Source: Fremontodendron californicum (lineage: Eukaryota > Streptophyta > Magnoliopsida > Malvales > Malvaceae). Taken from it: a stretch of DNA of 64,000 bases. Position numbers and translations under genes: made by a program. Shown piece by piece: positions 31,740-42,364 of the stretch (within the stretch, counting starts at the first letter, position 1; every line of letters starts with the position of its first letter). Below the pieces are notes generated by a model. That model saw only the letters and a list, made by a program, of their open reading frames with translations. It ran no database searches and was not told where the DNA came from. The stretch lies in assembly GCA_030761205.1 (NCBI GenBank), contig JAULJL010000035.1:13658001-13722000 (forward strand), read 5' to 3'.

Positions 31740-33730
31740 GAATGTGATTTCTAGGAATGTAACTTTACAGCGGTTGGTATACATAGGAAAGTGTTGATTA
31801 AAATCCTGAGAATATAATGGTAATTTCGATATTATCCTTATCAAAAAAATATAAATTTTATTAATTTTAACATTTTCAATGATATTTATTATTAACAAAT
31901 ATTTATACTAAATATTTAAAAATAATATTTCAATTGATAATTTGAGTTACTTTTAGGATTAAAAAAATATTTGTTAATAATAAAATTTTGAAATTATTCT
32001 CATGTAGTTGAAAAATTAAAAGACTGGATACAAATTAAATTTTATTTAAATATTTCAATGATATTTATTATTAACAAATATTTATACTAAATATTTAAAA
32101 ATAATATTTTAATTGATAATTTGAGTTACTTTTATGATAAAAAAATTGTTAATAATAAATTTTCGAAATTATCTCATGTAGTTGAAAAGTTAAAAAGCTG
32201 GATGCAAATTAAATATTATTTAAATATTTTAATGATATTTATTATTAACAAAAATTATACTAAATATTTAAAAATAATATTTTAATTGATTATTTGAGTT
32301 ACTTTTAGGATAAAAAAATATTTGTTAATAATAAATTTTTGAAACTATTCTCATGTAGTTAAAAAATTAAAAGTTGGATGCAAATTAAATATTATTTAAA
32401 TATTTCAATGATGTTTATTATAAACAAATATTTATACTAAATATTTAAAAATAATATTTCAATTGGTAATTTTAAACCAAATAGGAAGAAAGGTAATTTT
32501 GTTTTAACATATTTTTTTAACTTTCCAACTATATGGGAAAATTATTTTTTCAACTTCTCTAATGAGAATCACATTTTAATGTTTGTTATCAAAGTAATTG
32601 CCCTATTGGGAATGTGATTTCTGGGGATGTAATTTTTCAGCGTTTGGTATACATGGTAAAGTGCTAATTAAAATCCTGAAAATGTGATGATAATTTTTGA
32701 AATTACCCTTATAAAAAAATATATAAATTTTATTAATTTTAAAATTTTTCAGTGGTATTTATTATTAACAAATATTTATACTAAATACTTAAAAATAATA
32801 TTTTAAATTTGAGTTACTTTTAGGATAAAAAATATTTATTAATAATAAATTTTCGAAATTACTCTCATGTAGTTAAAAAATTAAAAGGCTGAATGCATAT
32901 TAAATATTATTTAAATATTTTAATGATATTTATTATTAACAAACATTTGTACTAAATATTTAAAAATAATATTTTAATTAATAATTTGAGTTATTTTTAT
33001 GATAAAAAATATTTGTTAATAATAAATTTCAAAATTACTCGCATGTAATTAAAAAATTAAAAGACTATATGTAAATTAAAAATTATTTAAATATTTTAAT
33101 GATATTTATTATTAACAAACATTTGTATTAAATATTTAAAAATAATATTTTAATTGATAATTTAAGTTGATAAAAAATATTTGTTAATAATAAAATTTTG
33201 GAATTACTTTCATGTAATTTTAAAATTAAAATGCTGCATAAAAATTAAATATTATTTAAATATTTCAATGATATTTATTATTAACAAACATTTGTAATAA
33301 ATATTTAAAAATAATATTTCAATTGGTAATTTGAGTTACTTTTATGAGAAAAAAATGTTTGTTAATAATAAATTTTCAAAATTACTATCAAATAATTGAA
33401 AAATTAAAAGACTGAATGCAAATTAAATATTATTTAAATATTTTAATAATATTTATTATTAATAAATATTTGTACGAAATATTTTAAAATAATATTTTAA
33501 TTGATAATTTTAAATCAAATAGAAAGAGAATAATGTTATCTTTAACATTTTTTTAACTTTCCAACAACTTTTCATGAAAATCACATTCTAATGCTTGTGG
33601 GAAAGTAACTCTTTTAGGAAAGTTACATTCCAAAAAAGTGAACAATTTTTAGCATACCAAACATAGAAATCACATTCTCATCAAGTATTTTTTATGAAAA
33701 ATGATCACTTTTCATCATACCAAACGCCCT
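31740..33730. repeat. AT-rich tandem array, ~165-190-bp units, inside a MITE-like frame
   Basis: A unit containing TGATATTTATTATTAACAAA, TATTTAAAAATAATATTT, AATTTGAGTTACTTTTA and TCATGTAGTT recurs about nine times between 31850 and 33520. A higher-order repeat is visible: a GTGATTTCTAGGAATGTAA-type head at 31740 recurs as GTGATTTCTGGGGATGTAA near 32608. The right part (33590-33730) carries inverted versions (GGAAAGTTACATTCC, GCATACCAAACATAGAAATC), so the whole looks like a transposon whose interior expanded. No coding. Confidence 0.75.
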
Positions 33731-34527
33731 CTAGAAAGGGTGAGACAAAGACAACCAAGTAACTACATTACACCTTAAAAAATCATGGTCTCTCTTTAGA
33801 ATATGCGCCAGTAAACATTTTCATAACAGCAGATCCTGGCTTACTGGAAAGAAAGAACATCAACTTTCGCTGTTTTGATTGTATGGACACGAATTTGAAG
33901 AGGCATACTTCATTAACACTTTATTGTGGCTCAGCTATTGTCATTGTTTCAGTAATCAAGCCAGATTTCTTTTGTACTTAATACAAATAACAATAAAAAC
34001 CCCAGTCCTAATTCTTGCTAACTTTCAATATAATATATACTTGTTAAGAGAATAGCTGGTGAACAGATCAGGTAGCACGATGGCAAGCAAGTGAAAACAA
34101 AGGAAGGAGGGAAAAAAAGGGATGAAATTAGATAAAGAAGCTAGTCTTAGCATTAGTTCTTGCTATACAGATATCTAGTGAGCAAGCTTCTAACCTTCAA
34201 CACATTTCCAACAAAATATCAGTTATTAAGTTGAATTTGCCAAAGCAAGATTCCACTCTTCAAGAACAAGAACTTTTTCCAGAGAAACAATGCAACCTAT
34301 AGCTTGAAAATTTAAAAGTTCTCGAGTCATGCTTTCTTAACGAAATTAAAATTTGTAAACCCATTAAACAAAAGCAACTGTTAAAAACCTTTAAACAACT
34401 GATTAACTCCACTCACTCAATATTCAGAAACAATATAATCGAAACAAAATTGAACAGGAATGAGAAATTACTGCAAACGCTTCAGTAACACAACTTTCTA
34501 CCTTCGCCTTAGACCAAGTCTAGCCGC
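33731..34527 (-). other. 3' flank and 3' UTR of the eL24 gene
   Basis: No coding evidence. The stretch next to 34527 is the 3' UTR of the minus-strand ribosomal protein gene. Nothing else recognised. Confidence 0.5.
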
Positions 34528-36502
34528 TTAGCGCTTTCCACCACCACCACCCAGTTTGGGGCCTTTTGGAGCAGCACCCTTGGGAACATTACTCCTGCTC
34601 TGTGTCTTCTGTGTTTTGGACATCAGGTCTGCTTTCTTTGCCTTCTTCTCATCCTTAGTCTTCTTGATCCTCTCCTTGATTTCACTGCAGAATTAATAAA
34701 TTATTATATATTAACTCCAGAACCATGGATTTCAAAGCAAATTTGTTTCCCAAATAACATAAGGTTTGACCATTGGACTATGTTACTCGGACTCGGGTGT
34801 GAGTATCAGATATAGGTATGTGTCTAACACAAGTATGTTCAATTTTTTCTAAGTTTTTTCATGTATTTGGAGGGTCCTTGGAGAGTCATACCCATGTCCG
34901 GATATGCATCGGACACGGATGTCGGTCACTGGTACTTTAAGAAATATGAAGAGTCCAAGCAACATGGCCTTTGGAGGCCTGGACTTTTACATATCAATAT
35001 GGATTCATACAACCTCATGGAGGTAATAAAGAACAAGCCAAACAAATCGGTTAGCACTATTTATTACTGCACCTATCATAGCCAGGTAAGCATGATTTTA
35101 GATAAAATAAAATAAAAGAAATCATACCGAAGAGCAGCTTCCCGGGCAGCATCTCGCACTTCAGGTTTCTCGGTTCTCTTTTTCTGGATCACCTCCAATG
35201 TAGCCCCAACAATGGACCTAGAATAAGGTTTCTTAGTAGCACGACGCCTCTTTTTCACAGCTTCTGCAGCAATATCCTGAAAGTTATTTCGCATAAAGAA
35301 TGTAAATAAGACAACTTGAGCAAATGTCAAAGAGATAGTGCAAACACAAAAAATATACAGAATAAGGAGCTCCCACCTTCTTATGTTGCTTTCTGTACAT
35401 AGCTGTCCAAGTAAGCTTCAAAGGCTTCAGTCTGTTGTGGAAGTACCTCTTGCATTTCGAGTTGGCAAACAGGAAGACCTAGAGAATTCTTATATCGGCA
35501 TCAAACAACAGCCCAAATAACCACCTCCCTTTCAAAGTAAAACCCAAACAGAAGATCACATGAAGGGAAACCTCTCTGTCCCACAAATTAGAGCCCAAGT
35601 TGAGTTACCTGAGAATCAGATCTAATAAATCTGATACCCTTACCAGGGTATATCTTCGCACCACTAAAGCGGCAGAGTTCAGTCCTGAAACATCAAAACC
35701 GAATTCCACAATCACAATGCATCTGTGCAATTACTTACGAACTGAATTCAACCAATGCAATAATAAAAGCATCTCAAGGACAATAACACAAGATTCTATT
35801 TTTATGACCACCAAATGTAATGGAACAAAAAATTTTACCTTGATCTGGACTAATTTCAAGTTCATAAAACTTAAGACCCTATGGCAGATACTCATAAAAG
35901 CATATATGGAGAACTCAGAGCGTAACTCAGTTGATTCATGCAGCCTCCTTTAAGAAGTAGCATCTAGCAGGTTTGAGATTCGAATCCCAGCATCTAGGAC
36001 CATTTCCTCTATCCCTAGACTGCAGCCTCCTTTGTACAAAAAAAAGCATATATGGCAAGTTCCAAAATAAGTCCATGTTCACCATTTCTACAAGCTTAAC
36101 GCAATTTTTAAGCTTAAATCCCATATTTATGGATACCCGGAACAGATTACACTACTTATTCCTATTATTGCCAATCTTAATAAAGACACAAACTTGACTA
36201 AGAAAACATATATATATATATATATATATAATATAAACAAAAAGAAAGGAAAAATAAATTGTATCGCTTTATTTTCCAACATTATGCCAACAACCAAAAG
36301 GTTACATATTAGACTGCTAAAAACCCAGAAACTAAAAGAACCACAAAATTGGGCAGCTGGGAAAATCAAAGAAGGCTCAAAATTGGAAAAAGAATACAAA
36401 GTGAAACTTCAACGTCATTTCCCATTTTGTTTTCCTTAATTTTCTGGGAAAAAAAAAATGGGTAAGAAAATTAAATGGAAAGGAAATTTACTTGAGAACC
36501 AT
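34528..36502 (-). CDS. RPL24: 60S ribosomal protein L24 (eL24), five exons
   Basis: Cytosolic large-subunit protein that bridges to the 40S subunit. Minus-strand exons: 36492-36502 (11 nt, ATG), 35609-35684, 35377-35478, 35128-35276 and 34528-34684 (TAA). All introns are GT-AG and phases join cleanly to 164 residues, the normal plant length. The N-terminus has TELCRFSGAKIYPGKGIRFI and KCKRYFHNRLKPLKLTWTAM, with Leu where the plant copies I know have Ser in LKPSK. Middle KKRRRATKKPYSRSIVGATL and a basic tail ending GPKLGGGGGKR are typical. The single zinc-finger-type Cys pair of archaeal forms is not complete, as in other eukaryotes. Two telo-box motifs upstream fit a ribosomal protein promoter. 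Intron 1 carries a SINE, intron 4 a MITE; neither touches a splice site. Confidence 0.96.
34778..34967. mobile_element. hAT-like MITE in eL24 intron 4
   Basis: Inverted ends CTATGTTACTCGGACTC and GAGTCCAAGCAACATGG. Flanks CCATTGGA (34770-34777) and CCTTTGGA (34968-34975), 8-bp repeat with one mismatch. Interior contains the word CATCGGACACGGATGTC. Confidence 0.7.
35910..36041 (+). mobile_element. tRNA-derived SINE in eL24 intron 1
   Basis: Flanked by AAAAGCATATATGG at 35896-35909 and 36042-36055 (14 bp). Box-A-like GTAACTCAGTTGATTCATGC and box-B-like GAGATTCGAATCCC lie at the expected spacing, and the 3' end is TTTGTAC plus an A-run. Antisense to the host gene. Confidence 0.85.
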
Positions 36503-36552
36503 GGTTGTTGTTGTTTATGTTGTGACGGGCTTGGCCGCTTCGCTGCTCGCAT

Positions 36553-36576
36553 AAACCCTAGAAATTTGAAACCCTA
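36553..36576 (-). promoter_or_regulatory. Two telo-box motifs upstream of eL24
   Basis: AAACCCTA at 36553-36560 and 36569-36576 (TAGGGTTT on the gene strand), about 50-75 bp before the ATG. Telo boxes are a known feature of plant ribosomal protein and translation-gene promoters. Confidence 0.7.
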
Positions 36577-36599
36577 AAATAGACTAATGAAGTAATTAG

Positions 36600-37734
36600 G
36601 AAATTTGCAATAAAGCCCTTGTTTTATGTCACAATTATAATAATAGCCACACTTTTATATGTTCTTTCTCCCTCGTAAGTCATATCTACTCGTAAGTCTA
36701 GACTACAATTTTACCCGCGCGGGAGAATTATATATTTTTAAAAAAATATACATGGATAATTTTATTAAATTATTTTAAATTTAAATTTATTTTTTAAAAA
36801 ATCAGAAAAATAAATAAATAAATAAACAACAAATAAAAGATTTAGTATTTTTTTATTACTTTTTTCTCTCTTTTTTATTTTTAATACTTTTATTCAATTT
36901 TTTTTTTTAAAAAAAAGTAGATCAAATTTTAAAATTATTTTTAAATCATAATTTTTTTTCAAAAAAATATTTAGAAATATTTTTTCATACATAAAAACCC
37001 ACGATCAAGTAAAAAATTTCATTAAATATGCATTTGTTAATTTTTAGTGAAATTATTATAAATTATAATTTATTGAAAATTTTAATAAAATAAACACAAT
37101 AATAATGAAAAAAATAATTTATTTCTCATTCTTTTTTCTATTTTTATATATTTCTTCTTCTTCTTCTTCTTCTCTTTTTCTTTTTCTATCATGTAATTTA
37201 TGTTTTTTTTATTTTATGAAAATAATAAATTAAAAACTAAGAAAACAATAATAAATAAAAACATTTTTCTTAATTTTTTTTTTCTTTTCTTTCTTCTTCT
37301 TCTCCAGTCGTCCGGTTGCCTGCGTCGTCGACGGCACGTAGAGGTAGCCTAACAGATTCGGTCGATCTCCTCCTCTTCCATCGCCTGCAAGAATCTCTCT
37401 CATTCCTCCCTTTTCTCTCCTTTTTTTTTTCCTTTCTTTCTTTCTTTCTCTCTCTCTTTTCTCCCTCTCCTCCACCATTTCCTCCTCTCCGACCAGCCAC
37501 CTGCCGGTAAGTCATCACCGACCTCCGTCGCCCACCCTTCTCTTCTTCTCTTTCCTCCCCCATCTCTTTCTCTCCCACCCTCATCTGTTTTCTTCTTCTT
37601 CTTTTTATAATCAATTTAGAAATTTACTTTCTTACCCTCACTAGAAGCCAAAAGACCAAAAGATTTGACCTTTTTAAAAAAATGTCCACCATGTAACTTA
37701 GTTTTAAATATAAGAGATATGAAAACTTTAGTCT
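36600..37734. other. Intergenic AT-rich DNA and a pyrimidine-rich block
   Basis: 36600-37130 is AT-rich without features. 37140-37175 has a (TTC)n run. 37265-37610 is strongly C/T-rich with TTTCTTTC and CTCTCT tracts; the long minus-strand open frames over it are purine-codon artefacts. The insert between (37310-37400) is GC-richer but I recognise no gene. Confidence 0.45.
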
Positions 37735-38222
37735 TTGGACATGATACGAATACACGACATGAACACGACACGAAAAAATAACACGATATGAATACATAAA
37801 ACCGTCTTTACATCGGATGGTTTGGTGTTTTGATGATCCCTACCTTATTGACTGCAACTTCTGTATTTATTATCGCCTTCATTGCTGCTCCTCCAGTAGA
37901 TATTGATGGTATTCGTGAACCTGTTTCTGGATCTCTACTTTATGAAAACAATATTATTCTGGTGCCATTATTCCTACTTCTGCAGCTATAGGTTTGCACT
38001 TTTACCCGATCTGGGAAGCGGCATTTGTTGATGAATGGTTATACAATGGCGGTCCTTATGAGTTAATTGTTTTACACTTCTTACTTGGTGTATGTCAAAA
38101 TCTATATAACACGAATTATTAACATATCAAAATTTATATAAATATATAATACCTTAAATACGATTATGATACTTGAAAATATACAAACACAAATACATGA
38201 TTTGTCAAATCTACTCATATCA
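37735..38222 (+). repeat. ACACGACACG-family repeat interrupted by plastid DNA
   Basis: Left part has ACACGACATGAACACGACAC; right part has TAATACCTTAAATACGATTA and CAAATCTACTC. The reverse-complement copy at 27344-27540 runs through the same junction without the psbA insert, so the plastid DNA arrived after this repeat. Confidence 0.55.
37798..38092 (+). pseudogene. psbA: psbA fragment, nuclear copy of plastid DNA (NUPT)
   Basis: Encodes the start of photosystem II protein D1: RLYIGWFGVLMIPTLLTAT and FIAAPPVDIDGIREPVSGSL read through in frame, about residues 27-98. A one-base deletion near 37956 (in the ...NNIISG... codons) shifts frame; after it the other frame reads AIGLHFYPIWEAAFVDEWL and NGGPYELIVLHFLLGV, to about residue 120. 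Changes such as Ser-to-Phe before VDEW fit C-to-T decay after transfer. No start codon, promoter or remainder of psbA is present, so it is not functional. Confidence 0.93.
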
Positions 38223-38265
38223 ATGTTGTTTTATGAAAAGTTATTGGAGTGTTAGTGAACTAGTC

Positions 38266-38765
38266 TAAACCTGTCCAAGGATCGGGCTACCCGCCCAAAC
38301 CCGAAGGGCCGCCCATATTTAAGAGGGTTTGACAAAAATATTAGGCCCGAAAATGGGTTTGGGCAAAAAAAATGAGGCTCGTTCAAAAAATGGGTCGGGC
38401 CTTGGCTCCAACATTCAAGGTTCGAGCCTGGCTCGGCTCAGCTTGTTTTTCAATTAAATAATATTTTATTTTTATTTATATATATTATATCATATAAATA
38501 TTAAATATATATATATAATATTATAGTGTAAACATTTAAAAGTATAATAAGTTGTCATGTTTAAGTAATAATAAATGAAAAAAAATATAAAATTACTAAA
38601 AATTAAATAAAAAATAATATTTTTTTTAGAAAAAAAAATATATGGACGGGCCTAAACGGGTTTGGCTATCAATTTACAAATATGGCCGAACTTGGGTAAA
38701 TATATATGGTGTTGATACCATACATAGGCCCGAACCCGATCCGACTTGGCCCATAGATACCTCTA
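38266..38765. mobile_element. hAT non-autonomous element (500 bp)
   Basis: Perfect 8-bp target repeat AACTAGTC (38258-38265 and 38766-38773). Ends TAAACCTGTCC and GATACCTCTA are imperfect inverted repeats. GC-rich arms (GGGCTACCCGCCCAAACCCG; CCCGAACCCGATCC) surround an AT-rich core. A remnant of the same family is near 8560-8720. Confidence 0.85.
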
Positions 38766-38773
38766 AACTAGTC

Positions 38774-39249
38774 CTATGCACACTAATTATGTTAGTGAAA
38801 TAATTAAAAAAACTTTGATTATTTAGATAAAAATTAAAAGAATAAAAAAATTTATAATTATCTTAAAATGTAAAAAAAATGGATAACTATCGTGCAAAAT
38901 CTTAAAAAGAAAAAAATAAGTAAAATTGAAATGATTTTATTAGGATAAAAAATAATTAAAGTTAAAAAAGAAACGAAAGATTACAAAATTAATGCAATTA
39001 AATATAAAAAATTTCCTTAAAAAAATATTGTTGAATAAATAAGGTGATATATATATATATATATGATATAGATCAACATTAGTTTACTCACTTTTATTAA
39101 GAAAATAATAATTTCTTGATTTAGGATTCTATCCTAAAGTATCTTTAAATATTTTTAAAATAAATAATAGAAAAAAAAAAACTTGTGTAGATTGAATTAG
39201 AGACCATGCAAATTAAGAATTCGTTTGAATTTAAATGAAGCATCAGTGA
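38774..39249. other. AT-rich intergenic DNA
   Basis: An (AT)n run lies at 39048-39064. No gene or transposon ends seen. Confidence 0.5.
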
Positions 39250-39257
39250 AGCACGAT

Positions 39258-39507
39258 TAGACCTGTTTATGGTCGAGTCGGGCCGCGACTCGAATTTTTT
39301 TTATTTTTTCTTACCCAGGCCCTGTCCGTCGGCCCATATTTACTGTTCACAATATTAAAAAAAAAATTATTTATTTTTTTTATAATTAAATTTATAAAAA
39401 TATTATTTTTTATTGTGTGAACAGTGATCCGGGCCGATCCGACCCGAATCACTAAAAGACCTGCTCAGGCCCAACTGGACGGACTGCCCGGCTCTTGAGC
39501 AGGTCTA
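39258..39507. mobile_element. hAT MITE with GC-rich ends (250 bp)
   Basis: Starts TAGACCTGTTTATGG and ends CTTGAGCAGGTCTA, imperfect inverted repeats. Perfect 8-bp target repeat AGCACGAT (39250-39257 and 39508-39515). Same family as 31188-31480. Confidence 0.9.
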
Positions 39508-39543
39508 AGCACGATTGGGGCAAAAAGTTACCCCAATCGTGCT
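39508..39543. repeat. Perfect 13-bp inverted repeat next to hAT element
   Basis: AGCACGATTGGGG and CCCCAATCGTGCT separated by 10 bp. The left arm includes the target repeat of the neighbouring hAT element, so the hAT inserted into one arm of this palindrome. Confidence 0.75.
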
Positions 39544-40100
39544 ATTATTATCATTTGGAGGCCTTTCTCTATTTTAGCCTTCACTTTTCATTGTGCTTGA
39601 CTTTTTTTTTATTTATTATATAATAAATATATGATAAATTTATTATTATATAATAAGTTACAAATCTATAAATTTTATTATTGTATAAATTTAATAAATA
39701 TATAAATTTTATTATTATATAATTAATATGAATTAATTAAAAATAAATAAATACAAAAATATTATTTTATATATTATTATTTTTATTAATTTTAATTATC
39801 TATTAATAAAATTATTATTTGACATAAATATAATTTTAATAATTTATTAATTTCATAATATCAAATAATCTAAAATTTTTATTATATATTCACACATTTT
39901 AATCTAATGTTCTTCATAATCATTTTCTTTTCTCATTATAATTCACTTCACCGTCACCACTGCTTTTTCATCCAAACACATATTCCATCACTGATTTTAA
40001 TATTATTGCTACAATACCAAATCTGACAGCTACAAAAAATAATCATATCGTTACTGCTATTTTTAATCTTATCACTTATCCAAATTGCCCCTAAGAGCCA
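39540..40100 (-). mobile_element. Repeat element, same family as 30650-31140
   Basis: Reverse complement of 39900-40100 starts GGGGCAATTTGGATAAGTG and continues with AGATTAAAAATAGCAGTAAC and TATGTGTTTGGATG, matching the head of 30650-31140. The palindrome at 39508-39543 may be its other end. Confidence 0.5.
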
Positions 40101-40736
40101 TAAAGCATTATATATATATTAGAATAGTAGACTGAAAATAGTGAATTTATATTGGATTTGGAGAGAGAGAAAGAAACAAATTATTCTATACACACTAATA
40201 AAAGAGCTTTTAAATTTCATAAGTAGGTTTGAATAATTGATATGTTAATTTAATGAAATAATTTTACTTAAAATATTAAAAAATAAATTTATATGTAATT
40301 TCAATAGGCTTTAAAGTTTATTATAATCATTTAAATTTAATTGTGAGGATGCCAACAAATCTTATAACCTGTAGTATAAATTAAATTTAAATTTATTAGT
40401 AGTAGAAGCAAAAGTTATTTTTAATTTTTATAAATATGTAGAATTAGACGTGTTGTTACACTAGTATATATCAACAATGATGTCTCCATGGATTTTTTGT
40501 ATTTATCTTATTTTATTTTGAATTATCCGGTCACGATTTCAAATCTTAATAAATGTTAGAATTAATTTCTAATAATTGATTAGATTTTTAATTAAATTTG
40601 AGCCATTCGTTAGCTTTGGTCTCAACCTGAAAATCAATGTTGAAAAAACCGAATCAAAAGTTAAATTGGTGTGATTTCGGATCACCGGTTTAACCGAATT
40701 ATTTAATTTAAAAGTAAATTTATTATTCTCTGCTAA
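40101..40736. other. AT-rich intergenic DNA
   Basis: A GAGAGAGA stretch at 40158-40170 and scattered AT runs; a pair of inverted words with AACCGAAT near 40650-40700. No gene recognised. Confidence 0.4.
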
Positions 40737-40862
40737 ACATCCATGGCTGAATGGTTAAAGCGCCCAACTCACAATTGACGAATTCGTTGGTTCAATTCCT
40801 ACTGGATGCACGCCAATGGGACCCTCCAATAAGTCTATTGGAATTGACTCTGTATCACCGGA
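40737..40862 (+). pseudogene. trnI-CAU: trnI-CAU-like organellar tRNA fragment with altered anticodon
   Basis: CATCCATGGCTGAATGGTTA through ATTCCTACTGGATGC is the plastid trnI-CAU as I know it, including D arm and the GTTCAATTCC T arm, followed by the known trnI downstream spacer (CCAATGGGACCCTCC). The first base of the acceptor stem is changed, and the anticodon position reads CAC rather than CAT. It is a transferred pseudogene, either from plastid or from a mitochondrial copy of plastid DNA. Confidence 0.8.
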
Positions 40863-41330
40863 CCTGTGTTGTTCGCCTCATCATTTAGAAGTAGAGCGTC
40901 AGGCAACCTCATGCCCAATGGTGCAAATAGGATACGATTTTTGTCCGCACTCACTCCATTGTGCACAGGTAATCAAAGATTGCTTTCGCGCCTAAAATCA
41001 TCCCAAGCGCGGCTAATGTGGCTACTAAGCTATTTCTTTGAAAAGTTTCTACTAAGATGAGAAATTCCCCGATAAAGTTGCTAGTACCAGATGAAGTCAT
41101 ATTGGCCAAAGTAAAAGAAAACGAAAATGGTAGAGAGATTCGGCATGTTGCTCACTAAACTTCCGTAATATCTAATAAGTCGAGTCTTATGTCGGTCATA
41201 TAGAACACCAACACATAGAAAAAGGGCTGAAGAAACCAGTCCATGACTTAACATTCGTGGAATGCTACCTCCAATTCCCTGTATGTTCGATAGAGCCAAA
41301 GATCCCCCCACGCCCCTAGTGTAAAATATT
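40863..41330 (-). pseudogene. nad4: nad4 exon and intron fragment, nuclear copy of mitochondrial DNA (NUMT)
   Basis: On the minus strand, 41081-41311 reads LSHGLVSSALFLCVGVLYD, HKTRLIRYYGSLVSNMPN and STIFVFF, the conserved membrane part of NADH dehydrogenase subunit 4. After a frameshift near 41080 it continues with the NSLVATLAALGMILGA-type end of that exon near 41040-40985. The stretch down to about 40865 then fits adjoining mitochondrial intron sequence. Some residues differ from the mitochondrial protein (GIGGSIPRMLSHG). It cannot be expressed as a subunit here. Confidence 0.9.
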
Positions 41331-41457
41331 TACTACTTAATGCTATGGTAATATAATAATTAATAAAGATTTTTTTTTTTTTTGTAAAAATTTGCCGAAA
41401 ATGAAGTTATTTTTTTTTTTTAACATACATATTATGAAATACATATATTATTAAAGG

Positions 41458-41640
41458 ACTCTCCCTTTGCTTCCTTATCCTTGCTAACTAGAAATGAACC
41501 TTCACGAGTTGAGTAAAAGCACCTAGCCTATCTTACTCCCCTATGCAAAATAGCAGATCGTCCAGCGCTTCAACCAACCAAAGAGGATTCCTTAGATGAA
41601 GGAAGAAAGTCTCAGGAGTTATCCTGTATCGTTATAATGT
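41458..41640. other. Possible further mitochondrial-derived DNA
   Basis: Composition changes to balanced GC over about 180 bp, unlike the AT-rich flanks, and resembles plant mitochondrial spacer DNA. I cannot name a gene in it. Confidence 0.3.
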
Positions 41641-41739
41641 TCGTATGATATTATAAACATTGCAATTATATTGTTATACTGCCCAAATAATGATATTTAG
41701 GATGTGTTTTATGCTTCATGATTGTCTACTTGTTTATGG

Positions 41740-41935
41740 ATTCGTTTTTGATACACTGACAGTGTAAACTTTTTAACTCCATAAGAGGGATAAGAAGTTG
41801 CCACATGTCCCACTTTTTTTTAATTAGTTTTTTTTTTTTTTTTACTATATCCTACCACTATGTATCACCCTATTAATCCTGCTTGTGGAGTTTAAATACT
41901 CCACTGACAGTGTACAAAATAATAATCATTTGTTT
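41740..41935. mobile_element. MITE-like inverted repeat
   Basis: TACACTGACAGTGTAAAC on the left and CACTGACAGTGTACAA on the right with GGAGTTTAAATACTCC near the right end. Resembles ends of 27634-27885. Borders uncertain. Confidence 0.4.
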
Positions 41936-41970
41936 ATATACTGTTTAATTAAATATATGAATGTTATAAA

Positions 41971-42356
41971 CAGTGGCAGAGCCACGTATAGCTGAGGGTG
42001 GGCACAGGCCCACCCTCAAATTTTTTTTTTTTAGTTATAAATGTAGTATTAATGTAGTGTCCATTCTCCTTGTCAAATTAAGACCCCCCTCAACTTATAT
42101 TGTGATCCTCAATATGTTTATTTTATTTTCTATACAAAGGTGTTCTTAGTGTGTGATCCTAAATTGAGACCCCCCTCAACTTAAATTGCTATATGAGTTA
42201 TAGATGTAATGCCCACTCTTTTTACCAAATTGTGATCCTACTCAATTAAAAATTTACTTTGAACTGAAAAAAAAATATTTATACTTTTTTTTCATGGGTC
42301 CCACTATTTTTCATGGGATGCCCCCCGCTGATCCTGGGGTCCTGGCTCCGTCACTA
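41971..42356. mobile_element. hAT element of the CAGTGGCGGAGCC type (386 bp)
   Basis: Starts CAGTGGCAGAGCCACG and ends CTGGCTCCGTCACTA. Flanks GTTATAAA (41963-41970) and CTTATAAA (42357-42364), 8 bp with one mismatch. Interior contains CCCACCCTC and repeated CCCCCCTCAACTTA words. Confidence 0.8.
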
Positions 42357-42364
42357 CTTATAAA

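Noticed and set aside
34861..35115. 84-codon open frame in eL24 intron 4
   Set aside because: Lies mostly in a MITE within an intron, on the opposite strand to the gene.
36552..36577. Interstitial telomere repeat
   Set aside because: Only two AAACCCTA words, spaced, directly upstream of a ribosomal protein gene; these are telo-box promoter motifs.
37230..37614. Minus-strand open frames rich in Glu, Lys and Arg
   Set aside because: Produced by a polypyrimidine tract read antisense; repetitive GAAAAG-type codons, no domain.
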